Source of the DNA: Solirubrobacteraceae bacterium
GTDB taxonomy: Bacteria > Actinomycetota > Thermoleophilia > Solirubrobacterales > Solirubrobacteraceae
Length of the DNA stretch: 32,195 nt
Assembly: GCA_029263125.1 (NCBI GenBank)
Contig: JAJCYD010000002.1
Location: 1-32,195, forward strand
Direction: 5' to 3'
Shown: one piece after another, positions 16,546 through 24,717 of the stretch
Layout of the letters: every line of letters starts with the position of its first letter
How positions within the stretch are numbered: the first letter of the stretch is position 1
Translations under genes and position numbers: made by a program
The notes under the pieces: model-generated
Databases searched by the model: none
The model's input: only the letters and a program-made list of their open reading frames with translations
What the model was told of the DNA's origin: nothing

Positions 16546-17582
16546 GCCGGCTGCGCCGCGAGCTCCTGCGTGCGCTGCACGAGGGCGTCGAGCGTGCTCG
16601 ACGCCGCGCCGTCGTCGATGGCCGCCTGCGCGGCCTGCACACCGGACGCGAGGTCGGCGGCGCGTCCGGCGGCATAGATCGCCGCGCCGGCGTTGAGGAC
16701 CGCGATGTCGCGACGTGGACCGCGCTCGCCGGCGAAGATCGCGCGTGTCGTGGCGGCATTGTCCTGCGGCGAGCCGCCGAGGATGGCGCCGGGATCGGTC
16801 GCGGTGGCAAGCCCGACGTCCTCGGGACGCACCGTGTAGGTCGTGATATCGTCGCCGTTGACCTCGACGACGGTCGTGGGGGCGGCGATGCTCAGCTCGT
16901 CGAGCGCGTCCTGCGAGGAGACGACGAGCGCGCGCGTGACGCCGAGCAATGCCAGGGCTCCTGCCATCGTCCGCACGTACCCAGGATCGGAGACGCCGAT
17001 CACCTGGCGTCTGGCGCCTGCGGGATTGGTCAGCGGGCCGAGGAAGTTGAAGATCGTTCGGACGGCGAGCTCCTTTCGCACCGGCACGACGAAGCGCGTG
17101 GCCTGGTGGTGGGAGGGCGCGAACATGAAGCCGAAGCCGACATCGTCGATGCACCGCCCGACGTCCTCGGGCGTGAGGTCGATGCGCACGCCGAGCGCTT
17201 CGAGCACGTCGGCCGAGCCCGAGCGGCTCGTCGCCGAGCGATTTCCATGCTTGGCGACCGCGCAGCCGGCGCCCGCGGCGATCAGCGCGGCGGTCGTGGA
17301 GACGTTGAAGGTCGGGCGCCCGCCACCGGTGCCGGCGGTGTCGACGAGCTCGTCGACAGCGGTCCGCACCGGGGTCGCGAACGAGCGCATCGTCCGGGCG
17401 AGTCCGGCGAGCTCGGCGACGGTCTCACCCTTCGTGCGCAGCGCGATCAGCAGCCCGGCGATCTGCGTCTCCGACGCCTCGCCGGCCATGATGATCGCGA
17501 GCACTTCGGCGGCCTCGTCGGCGCTCAGGTCGCGACCGGAGGCGGCGGCGTCGATCGCGCTGGTGAGGACGGGGTCGGGCAC
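16542..17582 (-). CDS. trpD: Anthranilate phosphoribosyltransferase
   Basis: A 346-residue transferase joining anthranilate and PRPP. Motifs in order: DTAGTGGGRPTFNVST (about 81-96, pyrophosphate loop), KHGNRSATSRSGSADVLE (111 onward) and FMFAPSHHQA, then FNFLGPLTNPA. The GTG at 17582 is chosen because it starts just before the family's N-terminal helix (VLTSAIDAAASGRDLS). The ATGs at 17639 and 17660 would add an arginine/serine-rich stretch unlike the family. No ribosome-binding site precedes the GTG; TAGTCT lies 10 nt upstream. It is divergent from the VapBC pair across 76 nt. Confidence 0.93.
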   Translation of the reverse strand: MPDPVLTSAIDAAASGRDLSADEAAEVLAIIMAGEASETQIAGLLIALRTKGETVAELAGLARTMRSFATPVRTAVDELVDTAGTGGGRPTFNVSTTAALIAAGAGCAVAKHGNRSATSRSGSADVLEALGVRIDLTPEDVGRCIDDVGFGFMFAPSHHQATRFVVPVRKELAVRTIFNFLGPLTNPAGARRQVIGVSDPGYVRTMAGALALLGVTRALVVSSQDALDELSIAAPTTVVEVNGDDITTYTVRPEDVGLATATDPGAILGGSPQDNAATTRAIFAGERGPRRDIAVLNAGAAIYAAGRAADLASGVQAAQAAIDDGAASSTLDALVQRTQELAAQPA

Positions 17583-17592
17583 TGCGCTGCGC

Positions 17593-17598
17593 AGACTA
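17593..17598 (-). promoter_or_regulatory. Candidate -10 element for trpD
   Basis: TAGTCT ending 10 nt before the GTG chosen for trpD, predicting a leader of about 4 nt. Slightly wider spacing than the other candidates here. Confidence 0.28.
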
Positions 17599-17646
17599 CG
17601 GCTTCGGCTGCGTGCTCTGCCGCTCCTGCGCGGACCCATGGCTTGG

Positions 17647-17652
17647 TAATCT
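17647..17652 (+). promoter_or_regulatory. Candidate -10 element, leaderless start of vapB
   Basis: TAATCT, then exactly 6 nt (CGTGCC), then ATG 17659. No Shine-Dalgarno sequence is present, consistent with a leaderless toxin-antitoxin transcript. Confidence 0.5.
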
Positions 17653-17658
17653 CGTGCC

Positions 17659-17904
17659 ATGAGGATCTCCATCGATGCCGTCGGGCGTCTCGTCGTCCCG
17701 AAGGACGTTCGCGAGACGCTTGGGATCACAGGACCGGCGGAGCTCGACCTCACCGCGCGCGACGGCCTGATCGAGCTGTCGGTCTCCGACGTCCCGGCGC
17801 GTGTCGAGACCCGCGATGGCCGTCCCGTGATCGTCGTCGACGAGCCGATGGCCCCGATCACCGCAGAGGACGTGCGTGCGGCGATCGACCGCGTGCGCCG
17901 GTGA
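17659..17904 (+). CDS. AbrB/SpoVT-fold antitoxin (VapB type)
   Basis: An 81-residue protein. The N-terminal half is a swapped-hairpin AbrB-type DNA-binding domain: RISIDAVGRLVVPKDVRETLGI matches the pattern of an alternating strand, GRhhhPKxhRexLGh. The C-terminal half (PVIVVDEPMAPITAEDVRAAIDRVRR) would be the toxin-neutralising segment. Its stop overlaps the toxin start as GTGA. By analogy it should bind its own promoter, which overlaps the start codon. Together with the next gene it is a complete plus-strand module in an otherwise minus-strand trp region. Confidence 0.88.
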   Translation: MRISIDAVGRLVVPKDVRETLGITGPAELDLTARDGLIELSVSDVPARVETRDGRPVIVVDEPMAPITAEDVRAAIDRVRR

Positions 17905-18317
17905 TCGCCGTCGACTCGAGCCTGACGATCGCTGCCGCCGCGCCGTCACATGTCGCACACGAACAAGCCGTCGCCGCACTCAGCAGCCAACCCGCTGCGC
18001 TCATCGCCCACGTGGCGTTCGAGACGACATCCGCCCTGAGCCGCATGCCGCTGGGCCGCCGGCTCGCGCCAGCCGTGGTGCTCGAATGGCTGGCGCGCTC
18101 CTTCCAAGATCCGTGGCTGGCGCTGCCGGGCCCGCAGGCGCAGCATGCGCTGCAGACCGCCGTCGCGGCGGGCATCCGCGGCGGCGCGCTGTATGACGCC
18201 CTGATCGCCGGCACCGCGCTGCACTTCGGGCACGCGTTGCTCAGCGCCGACCGGCGCGCCGAACGCGTCTACGCCGCACTCGGCGCCGACGTGGTGTTCG
18301 TCGAGACCAGCGGCTGA
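17901..18317 (+). CDS. PIN-domain ribonuclease toxin (VapC type)
   Basis: A 138-residue PIN domain. The expected acidic tetrad is present: D5 (VIAVDSSL), E41 (AFETTSAL), D99 (YDALIAGTA) and D117 (SADRRAERVY). VapC toxins cleave specific RNAs, often tRNA or rRNA; the target here is unknown. The GTG start at 17901 overlaps the antitoxin stop, so the pair is translationally coupled. It converges on plsC with a 12-nt gap. Confidence 0.87.
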   Translation: MIAVDSSLTIAAAAPSHVAHEQAVAALSSQPAALIAHVAFETTSALSRMPLGRRLAPAVVLEWLARSFQDPWLALPGPQAQHALQTAVAAGIRGGALYDALIAGTALHFGHALLSADRRAERVYAALGADVVFVETSG

Positions 18318-18329
18318 CCGGCTCCGGCG

Positions 18330-18983
18330 CTACGAGCCGGCGGCGAGCGTGCGCCGGTGCTTGCGCCCCGCGATGGCGATCGGCGCCCGTGCACGGAGAT
18401 CCCCGACGACGCGCACGGCGAGCTCCGTCGGGTCCTCGCCGGGGCGCATCTGACCGCCGCTGGGCTCGAAGAAGACGACGCGCAGGCGCGGACGACGAGC
18501 GCGAGTGATGTCGGTGGTCCCTTCGACCGACGCGCAGATGATCGTCGCCTCGGGAACCGCGGCCGCCATCCGGCCGAGGCCGCTTCGCGCTCGCAGCGTG
18601 CGACCGAGGCTGCGCGTGCCTTCGGGGAAGATCCCGACGCAGGCGCCCTCGCGCAACTCGCTCATCGCGCGGTCCAGCGCGTCGCTGTCCTTCGTGCCGC
18701 GCACGACCGGGATCTGGCGCATCCCGTCAAGCACGAGGTTCATGCCCTTGACCTTCCACAGCGAGGACTTCGACAGCGCCCGGATCTGACGCAGCCTGAT
18801 CGCGGCGATGCCGACCACGACGGGGTCCCAGTAGCTGTCGTGGTTGGAGGCGACGATCAGCGGCCCGGTCGGCGGCACGCACTCCAGGCCCTCGACCTCC
18901 AGGCGGCCCCACCAACGCACCGTCGGGACGCACAGCCCGAGAGCGGCCTTGTAGGTGCGCGTGATGTGCTCGCCGGCGGGCAT
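18330..18983 (-). CDS. 1-acyl-sn-glycerol-3-phosphate acyltransferase (PlsC family)
   Basis: A 217-residue acyltransferase that would make phosphatidic acid from lysophosphatidate, or acylate a related lipid. The catalytic HX4D is NHDSYWD (H48, D53) and the substrate-binding block is FPEGTRS (119-125); IPVVRG is a further family motif. It lacks an obvious N-terminal transmembrane helix. The start ATG at 18983 has a CACAAT 8 nt upstream, only a weak -10 match. It lies downstream of trpG in the same direction after a 76-nt gap containing a hairpin. Confidence 0.9.
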   Translation of the reverse strand: MPAGEHITRTYKAALGLCVPTVRWWGRLEVEGLECVPPTGPLIVASNHDSYWDPVVVGIAAIRLRQIRALSKSSLWKVKGMNLVLDGMRQIPVVRGTKDSDALDRAMSELREGACVGIFPEGTRSLGRTLRARSGLGRMAAAVPEATIICASVEGTTDITRARRPRLRVVFFEPSGGQMRPGEDPTELAVRVVGDLRARAPIAIAGRKHRRTLAAGS

Positions 18984-19006
18984 CGCGGCGATTGTGACAT
19001 CCCCGA

Positions 19007-19024
19007 CGAGCGCGGCGGCGCTCG
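19007..19024 (-). terminator. Hairpin in the trpG-plsC gap
   Basis: CGAGCGC (19007-19013) and GCGCTCG (19018-19024) form a perfect 7-bp stem with a 4-nt loop, 36 nt beyond the trpG stop. No U-run follows, so termination is uncertain; it may separate trpEG expression from plsC. Confidence 0.35.
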
Positions 19025-19059
19025 CCCGGCCTCAGCCGCGCTTGCCGCGCGCGACGCGC

Positions 19060-19626
19060 TCAATCTCCTAGGAAGTTTGCCAGCAGACGGCGGCCCTCCG
19101 CGGTCAGTACGGACTCCGGGTGAAACTGCACGCCCTCGGCCGGCAGCTCGCGGTGGCGGATGCCCATCACGACGCCGTCACCCTCGGCGGAGACCTCGAA
19201 GGCATCCGGTAGCCGCGCGGGGTCGACGACGAGCGAGTGGTAGCGCCCGACGGTGATCGTCTCCGGCAGGCCATCGAAGATCGTGCGCCCGTCATGGGTG
19301 ATCTCGCTGGTCTTGCCATGGATCGGCTGGCCCCGGATGACCGTTCCACCGAAGGCCTGCGCGAGGGACTGGTGGCCGAGGCAGACGCCGAGCGTCGGGA
19401 TCCCCGCCTCGGGGAAGCGGCGCATCGTCTCGACGCTGATGCCGGCGTCGTCGGGCGTGCACGGTCCGGGCGAGACGACGACGCGGTCGGGCCGGCGTTC
19501 GATCAGCTCGTCGACCGACGCGACATCGTTGCGCACGACATCCATCTCCGCGCCCAGCTCGCCCAGGTACTGCACGAGGTTGTACGTGAACGAGTCGTAG
19601 TTGTCGACGACGAGGACGGAGGTCAT
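19060..19626 (-). CDS. trpG: Anthranilate/aminodeoxychorismate synthase glutamine amidotransferase component
   Basis: A 188-residue class I glutamine amidotransferase providing ammonia to TrpE. The triad is C82 (GVCLGHQ), H169 and E171 (QFHPES); the N-terminal VVDNYDSFTYNLVQYLGELG and SPGPCTPDDAG are characteristic of TrpG/PabA. No separate pabA or pabB is in the window, so it may also serve folate synthesis, as the shared TrpG/PabA of some bacteria does. The ATG at 19626 overlaps the stop of the RHH-PIN gene as ATGA, so its translation is probably coupled to that unrelated gene. Confidence 0.94.
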   Translation of the reverse strand: MTSVLVVDNYDSFTYNLVQYLGELGAEMDVVRNDVASVDELIERRPDRVVVSPGPCTPDDAGISVETMRRFPEAGIPTLGVCLGHQSLAQAFGGTVIRGQPIHGKTSEITHDGRTIFDGLPETITVGRYHSLVVDPARLPDAFEVSAEGDGVVMGIRHRELPAEGVQFHPESVLTAEGRRLLANFLGD

Positions 19627-20141
19627 GCGACACCCAGCGTCTGGGCGAATGTGCTCGGCAGGACTCCCCCAGCCGTGATCATCGCCGTGTCGGCAGTGAC
19701 CAGCGTCATCCGGTCTCGGGACGCGACGGCGACGTACGCGGCGTCGTAGAACGTCAAGCCCACCCGCTGCGACACGTCGGCCGCCTCCGCCCAGCCGCGG
19801 CGTTCAATGACGATCCCGGGACCGCAGACCTCGTGCAGGTGGGCGAGGATCTCGGAGACGACCGCCGCGGATCTCCCCGACCGGCGCAGCACGTTGGCGG
19901 TCTCGTAGTAGGTCAGATCGATGACCCGCAGCTCCACGGCGCCATCCTCGGAGGCCAGCGCGATCTGCCGCGCGGCGAGGCTCTCGTCACCCGGCTCGTC
20001 GTGAAACCACTTCATCACGACGTTGGTGTCGCACAGCGCGGCCTCGCGCAGCAGGGCGCTGCGGGACGTTCCGCGCCGCGCGACCTCGTCGTCAATACGC
20101 GCGAGCTCGTCGTCGGGGATCGAGATCATGACCTTGGCCAT
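19623..20141 (-). CDS. Ribbon-helix-helix / PIN-nuclease fusion (VapB-VapC-like)
   Basis: A 172-residue protein joining two parts normally encoded by separate toxin-antitoxin genes. Residues 1-35 (MAKVMISIPDDELARIDDEV then RGTSRSALLREAA) are a typical ribbon-helix-helix antitoxin N-terminus. From residue 36 (LCDTNVVMKWF) it is a PIN domain with all four acids: D38, E80 (LTYYETANVL), D133 (FYDAAYVAVA) and D151 (VTADTAM). The C-terminal part of the antitoxin that would neutralise the toxin, and the toxin's own start, are missing. The ATG at 20141 follows TAGACT by exactly 6 nt. The gene separates trpE from trpG and overlaps trpG by 4 nt. Confidence 0.82.
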   Translation of the reverse strand: MAKVMISIPDDELARIDDEVARRGTSRSALLREAALCDTNVVMKWFHDEPGDESLAARQIALASEDGAVELRVIDLTYYETANVLRRSGRSAAVVSEILAHLHEVCGPGIVIERRGWAEAADVSQRVGLTFYDAAYVAVASRDRMTLVTADTAMITAGGVLPSTFAQTLGVA

Positions 20142-20147
20142 CCTGCG

Positions 20148-20153
20148 AGTCTA
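20148..20153 (-). promoter_or_regulatory. Candidate -10 element, leaderless start of the RHH-PIN gene
   Basis: TAGACT, then 6 nt (CGCAGG), then ATG 20141, in the 28-nt gap after trpE. It could let this gene and trpG be transcribed independently of trpE. Confidence 0.48.
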
Positions 20154-20169
20154 AATCGGCGACCGAGTG

Positions 20170-21684
20170 CTACGACCAGTCCGGCTGCTGGGAGGCGAGC
20201 TCGACGGCGCGCAGGACCGCGCGCGCCTTGGCCTCGGACTCGGCGAACTCATAGGCCGGCACCGCGTCGGCGACGGTGCCACCGCCGGCCTGCACGTGGG
20301 CGCGGCCGTCCTTGATGACGACGGTGCGGATGTGGATCGCGGTGTCGAGATCGCCGGTGTAGGAGAGGTAGCCGATCGCGCCGCCGTAGCCGCCGCGCTT
20401 GACGGGCTCGAGCTCATCGATGATCTGCATCGCGCGCACCTTCGGCGCCCCCGACAGCGTGCCGGCCGGCAGGGCGCTGCGCAGCGCGTCCATCGCCGAG
20501 ACGCCCTCGCGCAGCGTGCCCGACACGTTGGAGACGATGTGCATGACGTGCGAGTAGGTCTCGACGGCCATGAAGCGGTCGACCGTGACCGAGCCGTACT
20601 CGCAGACGCGGCCGAGGTCGTTGCGGCCGAGGTCGACGAGCATCACGTGCTCGGCGCGCTCCTTCTCGTCGGCGAGCAGCTCCTCGGCGATGCGCGCGTC
20701 ATCGGCGATCGTCGCGCCGCGCGGTCGCGTGCCGGCGATCGGTCGCGTCGCGACGTGGCGCCCGGACACCGTCAGCACCGGCTCGGGCGACGCGCCGGCG
20801 ACCTGGAAGTCCATGAAGTCCAGGAAGTACATGTACGGGCTCGGGTTCACGACACGCAGGCCGCGGTAGACGGAGAACGGATCGATGTCGAGGTCCGCCG
20901 ACCAGCGCTGTGACGGCACGACCTGGAAGGCGTCGCCGGCGTGCACGTACTCGACGATCCGCGCGACCATCGACTCGAACTGCTCGCGCGGCATGTTCGA
21001 GGAGAACGTCGGGCGCGCACGGGCGGGCGTCGGCTCGGGGCGCGGGACGGGCCCGGCGAGCAGGTCGCGCGCCTTCTGGATCGTCGCGACGGCGTCCGCG
21101 TACGCCGCGTCGAGGTCGGGGTCGTCGGCGTAGACGTTGACGAGCACGCTGATCGTGTGCTTGAGGTGATCGAAGACGACGAGCACATCCGACAGCATCA
21201 GCGCCATGTCCGGCAGGCCGACCGGGTCGGGGTTGGGGTCGCCGAGCGGCTCGACGGTGCGCACGAGGTCATAGCCGAAGAAGCCCACGGCGCCGCCGGC
21301 GAAGGGCGGCATGTCCGGCCATGGCGCCTGGCGGTAGGCGCCGGTCTCGTCGGCCGCGAGCTGGTAGGGGTCGGCGGGATCGTCGCCCAGCGACCAGCGC
21401 ACGACCTTGCGCGGGCGCACGCCGATGAACGAGTAGCGCCCGACCTGCTGGCCGCGCTCGGCGGACTCCAGCAGGAAGGCCGGGAACTCGGGCGTGCGGC
21501 CGCGCAGCTTCAGAAACGCCGAGACCGGGGTCTCGGTGTCGTCGATGAAGCTGTGGCGCACCGCGATGAGGTTGTAGTCCTTCGCGAGCTCGCGAACCTC
21601 GTCGAGGCTCGGCTGGACAGGCAGGTCCGGGGCGCTGCAGGACCGGCCGGATCGGCGCGCGGGGTCGTCAGCCGCGACGGCCAT
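20170..21684 (-). CDS. trpE: Anthranilate synthase component I
   Basis: A 504-residue chorismate-using enzyme. The N-terminal tryptophan feedback site is visible as LLES (71-74) followed ten residues later by S85 ([17 protein letters not shown]), so allosteric inhibition is likely. The chorismate-binding half contains [44 protein letters not shown] and [10 protein letters not shown]. The ATG at 21684 lies 17 nt inside hisIE, so no leader-peptide attenuator can precede it. A longer upstream frame is a shadow of hisIE. Its partner trpG lies beyond the RHH-PIN gene. Confidence 0.96.
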   Translation of the reverse strand: MAVAADDPARRSGRSCSAPDLPVQPSLDEVRELAKDYNLIAVRHSFIDDTETPVSAFLKLRGRTPEFPAFLLESAERGQQVGRYSFIGVRPRKVVRWSLGDDPADPYQLAADETGAYRQAPWPDMPPFAGGAVGFFGYDLVRTVEPLGDPNPDPVGLPDMALMLSDVLVVFDHLKHTISVLVNVYADDPDLDAAYADAVATIQKARDLLAGPVPRPEPTPARARPTFSSNMPREQFESMVARIVEYVHAGDAFQVVPSQRWSADLDIDPFSVYRGLRVVNPSPYMYFLDFMDFQVAGASPEPVLTVSGRHVATRPIAGTRPRGATIADDARIAEELLADEKERAEHVMLVDLGRNDLGRVCEYGSVTVDRFMAVETYSHVMHIVSNVSGTLREGVSAMDALRSALPAGTLSGAPKVRAMQIIDELEPVKRGGYGGAIGYLSYTGDLDTAIHIRTVVIKDGRAHVQAGGGTVADAVPAYEFAESEAKARAVLRAVELASQQPDWS

Positions 21685-22264
21685 TGAGCACGACCCCCGC
21701 GTCGCCGAGGGAGCGCTCACGACCTCGCAGCAGGACGGCGAGATGAAAGAGCACGTCGGCGGCCTCGTTGTCGACGCGCTCGTCGGTCTCCTCCCGAACC
21801 GCCCGCACCACCTCCTCGGCTTCCTCTTGGACCTTCTCACCAGCGAGCCCGGGGTCGTTGAGCAGCGTCACGACGTAGGAGCCCTCGGGCCGTTCGCGCG
21901 CGCGTTGGCGCATCGTGCGCTCAAGGATCGCCAGCGCCTCGTGCGGCGCGGGCGGCTCGAGCTGGCCATGGTGAAAGCACGTGCGCTCGCCGGTGTGGCA
22001 GGCCGGCCCGGCGGGCTCGACGAGCGCCAGCAGCGCATCGCCGTCGCAGTCCAGGCGCAGCGCCCGGACGGCCTGCGTGTTGCCGCTCGTCGCACCCTTG
22101 TGCCACTGCTCGGCGCGCGAGCGGCTGTAGAGATGCAGCTCGCCGCTCTCGCGCGTGCGGCGCACCGCTTCGGCGTTGGCGTAGGCGAGCGTGAGCACCT
22201 CGCCCGAGTGCCAGTCCTGCACGATGACGGGCACCAGGCCGCGTTCGTCGTAGGCGATCTCCAT
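21668..22264 (-). CDS. hisIE: Bifunctional phosphoribosyl-AMP cyclohydrolase / phosphoribosyl-ATP pyrophosphatase
   Basis: A 198-residue fusion covering histidine steps 2 and 3. The N-terminal cyclohydrolase has [36 protein letters not shown], an LDCDGDALL metal site and the [11 protein letters not shown] cysteines. The C-terminal MazG-like pyrophosphatase has [14 protein letters not shown] and [10 protein letters not shown]. Most actinobacteria I know of keep hisI and hisE separate. The ATG at 22264 has TAGACT 9 nt upstream and no ribosome-binding site. It overlaps trpE, physically joining histidine and tryptophan synthesis. Confidence 0.93.
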   Translation of the reverse strand: MEIAYDERGLVPVIVQDWHSGEVLTLAYANAEAVRRTRESGELHLYSRSRAEQWHKGATSGNTQAVRALRLDCDGDALLALVEPAGPACHTGERTCFHHGQLEPPAPHEALAILERTMRQRARERPEGSYVVTLLNDPGLAGEKVQEEAEEVVRAVREETDERVDNEAADVLFHLAVLLRGRERSLGDAGVVLNGRRG

Positions 22265-22273
22265 GGGTCGTGG

Positions 22274-22279
22274 AGTCTA
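22274..22279 (-). promoter_or_regulatory. Candidate -10 element for hisIE-trpE
   Basis: TAGACT ending 9 nt before the hisIE ATG, giving at most a 3-nt leader. It lies in the 24-nt gap after the DUF4328 gene and could head the his/trp transcript. Confidence 0.38.
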
Positions 22280-22288
22280 TGGCCGCGC

Positions 22289-22942
22289 TCAGGGCGTGGG
22301 CAGCAGGGCCTCTGGCTCCGGCGGCTGCGGCTGCGGCTGCCGCGCGACCTCACGCCGCTTGGTCTCCATCGCATCGGTCGTCCGCCGGACGACGATGATC
22401 GCCAGGAACGCTCCCGCGATAAGAATGCAACCGCTGGTCGCGTGGACGATCGTCGACGACCGCGCTAGCTCGAGCGTGTTGGCGTCGGAGAAGCGCCTTG
22501 CAGCGACGTTGGCGACGAACGAGCCGACGAGGAAGAGGATCCACCACCAAGACGCCCACCAATGCCGCTTGCGCTCGCCGAGGGCACAGGCAAGCATGTC
22601 GTTATGGATCTGCTTGGGGCGAAAGAGCCCCATGATCGGAATAATCCAGCTGGTGATCGACCACCACGTCTCATGTCGGCGTACCCCGGGACACAGGGCG
22701 TCGAGGTTGCGATGTGCAGCGTTGAACCAGCGGACGAAGACGATCGCCGCAACGACCAGCGCGAGGTACTGGGCGCCTGCAGACAGGAGCGTGACCGTGT
22801 CAAACCGGTCGAGCGCGTCTGAGTCGGTGACGTCATCGAGCCACTGCAGCGCGACGACGTCGACGACGACGGCGACCAGATGAACGACTTGGACGACCGC
22901 CAGCGCCACGATCGCGATGCGCGCTCGTCCGACGATCTCCAC
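22289..22942 (-). CDS. DUF4328-family integral membrane protein
   Basis: A 217-residue protein with four to five hydrophobic helices and the features of DUF4328: FVRWFNAAHRNLDAL after the second helix, ITSWIIPIMGLFRPKQIHNDM, and a tryptophan-rich WWASWWWILFLVGSF. It ends in a proline/glutamine tail (ARQPQPQPPEPEALLP). The family has no established function. The start is GTG 22942 (MEIVGR); an overlapping ATG at 22944 is in another frame. TACGGT at 22967-22972 could be its -10, giving a leader of about 18 nt. It is head-to-head with the gene at 23029. Confidence 0.8.
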   Translation of the reverse strand: MEIVGRARIAIVALAVVQVVHLVAVVVDVVALQWLDDVTDSDALDRFDTVTLLSAGAQYLALVVAAIVFVRWFNAAHRNLDALCPGVRRHETWWSITSWIIPIMGLFRPKQIHNDMLACALGERKRHWWASWWWILFLVGSFVANVAARRFSDANTLELARSSTIVHATSGCILIAGAFLAIIVVRRTTDAMETKRREVARQPQPQPPEPEALLPTP

Positions 22943-23015
22943 ATAGCGGCCAGTCGGGATCCGGGCACCGTATTCGCGGCGCCATGCGCCTGCCAGATAC
23001 CCATCGGCAACCCGC

Positions 23016-23021
23016 TACGGT
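23016..23021 (+). promoter_or_regulatory. Candidate -10 element, leaderless start of the 23029 gene
   Basis: TACGGT, then 7 nt, then ATG 23029. The same hexamer occurs on the opposite strand at 22967-22972 in front of the divergent DUF4328 gene. Confidence 0.42.
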
Positions 23022-23028
23022 GGCGACG

Positions 23029-23466
23029 ATGAAGCTCATCTCACGACTGCTCCTGCTGGCCGGCGCAGCGGGCATGGGCCTGGCCGCGCTGCTTCCGTGG
23101 GTCACGATCGGCGGGGTCACGCTGGACCTCGGGCTCATCAGCGCCCAGGTCGCGCCCGGCGCGAAGACCGTCAGCGGTACCGACACCTCGATCTGGCCGG
23201 TGCTGATCGGAGTCGCGGCGCTCGTCGCGCTGCTGGCCATCCTGAACGTCGCCCGCAAGCTCCTGCTCGCGCTTGGCTTGCTCGTCATCGCCGCCGGGGT
23301 CGGACTGCAGTACTACGTCTCGAACGCCGTCGAGATCGAGACTGACGGCAGCGGCGTGATCCAGGAGACGCTCGCCAACGCGCTCGTCACGAACTCGGCG
23401 GGCCCTGGCCCGCCGGTGCTGATCGCCAGCGGCGTCGCGATCGTCGTCGGTGCGCTGCTGAGCTGA
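23029..23466 (+). CDS. Small four-helix membrane protein
   Basis: A 145-residue membrane protein with about four hydrophobic helices (residues 4-22, 54-71, 73-92 and the C-terminal VLIASGVAIVVGALLS) and an external loop (APGAKTVSGTDTSIW) between the first two. The helix pattern and the nearby tryptophan genes recall the actinobacterial Trp-operon-associated membrane protein family, but I see no diagnostic motif and treat it as unassigned. ATG 23029 is chosen because TACGGT lies 7 nt upstream; the frame is open to an ATG at 22984. The stop TGA and the opposing stop at 23467 together form the palindrome TGATCA. Confidence 0.65.
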   Translation: MKLISRLLLLAGAAGMGLAALLPWVTIGGVTLDLGLISAQVAPGAKTVSGTDTSIWPVLIGVAALVALLAILNVARKLLLALGLLVIAAGVGLQYYVSNAVEIETDGSGVIQETLANALVTNSAGPGPPVLIASGVAIVVGALLS

Positions 23467-24696
23467 TCAGGCCAGACCGGCGAGCATGCCACGCACGCGC
23501 TCGGCGTTCGCGCCGGCGACGATCAGCGCCGACGCCCGCTCGATGTCGTCGGTGCGCCCGACGGCGAGCGCCGCCCGCAGGCGGTCCTCATGCAGATAGA
23601 AGACGCTGAACGCGCCTGATGATGGGTCGCCGTGGAGGATCTCCTCGTCCCACCGCGCGGCAGGCCCGACGTACTCGAGCGTCGTCCAGTCCGCGAGGTC
23701 TGACCAGAAGTAGGGCACCTCGGCGAACGGCTCGTCGGAGCCGAGCATCGCGCGCGCGGCGTGGCGGCCCTGTGCCGCGGCGACCTCCTCGTGCTCGATG
23801 CGCAACTGGCGGCCATGCAGGGTGCTGTCGTACTCGCAGATGTCACCGGCCGCGAAGACGTTGGGCTCGGAGGTGCGCAGCGTGCGGTCGCAGACGACAC
23901 CGCCGCCATCGCCGATCACGAGGCCCGACTTGCGCGCCAGCATGACGTCGGGCAGCGCGCCCGCGCCGACGATGACGAGATCGCCCTCGATTCGGCGGCC
24001 GTCCTCGCAGACCACGGCGCCGACCGGTCCGTCGTCATCGCCGTCGCCGTCGAAGCCGACGACGTCCGCGCCGCCGACGATCTCGATGCCGTGACCGGTC
24101 AGCAGATCGTGCACGAACTGGCCGGCGACCGGCCCGAAGCCGCGCTCCATGGGCAGGTTCTCCTGCATCACCAGCGTGCAGGTCTTCCCAAGCAGCGTCA
24201 GCGAGGCGGCCACCTCCGTCGCGATGTACGAGCCACCGACGACGACGATCCGCTCGGCCTGCTCGACGGCCTCGCGCAGCGTGTCGGCGTTGCCCAGCGC
24301 CCGCAGGTAGTGGATGTTCTCGCGCGTCGCGCCGTCGACGCGCAAGCGGCGCACCATCGCCCCGGTCGCGAACAGCGCCTGGCCGAAGCGCACCTCCTCG
24401 CGCCCGACCTTCGCCGTGCCCGCCGCGAAGTCCACGGACATCACCGGGGTGCGCGTCAGCAGCTCGACGTCGTGCTCGGCGTACCACGCCGGCGGATGGA
24501 TCAGCGTCGAGTCGCGGTCGTCTGCGCCTTGGAGGTAGCCCTTGGTGATCGGCGGGCGGTGGTACGGCGGGTCCTGTTCGCGCGTCACGAGCGTGATCGA
24601 GCCCGCGAAGCTCTGCTCGCGGAGCTCCTCGGCGGCGCTGGCGGCGGCGATGCCGCCGCCGATCAGCAGGACGTCGATGCTGCGCAGATCAGTCAT
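23467..24696 (-). CDS. FAD/NAD(P)H-dependent oxidoreductase, ferredoxin/rubredoxin reductase family
   Basis: A 409-residue two-dinucleotide-fold flavoprotein. The FAD motif is DVLLIGGGIAAASAAEEL at the N-terminus. The reductase-family YHRPPITKGYLQG follows, then the NAD motif RIVVVGGSYIATEVAASLTL, then the second FAD motif NVFAAGDICEY. The order and length match reductases that transfer electrons to ferredoxins of oxygenases or P450s, or AIF-like proteins. No ferredoxin or oxygenase gene is adjacent, so the partner is unknown. The ATG at 24696 follows TAGGCT by exactly 6 nt. Its stop abuts that of the convergent gene. Confidence 0.88.
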   Translation of the reverse strand: MTDLRSIDVLLIGGGIAAASAAEELREQSFAGSITLVTREQDPPYHRPPITKGYLQGADDRDSTLIHPPAWYAEHDVELLTRTPVMSVDFAAGTAKVGREEVRFGQALFATGAMVRRLRVDGATRENIHYLRALGNADTLREAVEQAERIVVVGGSYIATEVAASLTLLGKTCTLVMQENLPMERGFGPVAGQFVHDLLTGHGIEIVGGADVVGFDGDGDDDGPVGAVVCEDGRRIEGDLVIVGAGALPDVMLARKSGLVIGDGGGVVCDRTLRTSEPNVFAAGDICEYDSTLHGRQLRIEHEEVAAAQGRHAARAMLGSDEPFAEVPYFWSDLADWTTLEYVGPAARWDEEILHGDPSSGAFSVFYLHEDRLRAALAVGRTDDIERASALIVAGANAERVRGMLAGLA

Positions 24697-24702
24697 CGCT
24701 TC

Positions 24703-24708
24703 AGCCTA
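24703..24708 (-). promoter_or_regulatory. Candidate -10 element, leaderless start of the flavoprotein reductase
   Basis: TAGGCT, then 6 nt (GAAGCG), then ATG 24696, in the 21-nt gap after era. Confidence 0.47.
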
Positions 24709-24717
24709 TCCCGCGGG

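Noticed and set aside
17583-17660. ATG 17639 or 17660 as trpD start
   Set aside because: They would add an Arg/Ser-rich stretch absent from the family, and 17660 overlaps the vapB start codon on the other strand.
21668-22264. A trp leader peptide or transcription attenuator before trpE
   Set aside because: trpE begins inside hisIE, leaving no leader; no Trp-codon-rich short ORF was seen upstream.
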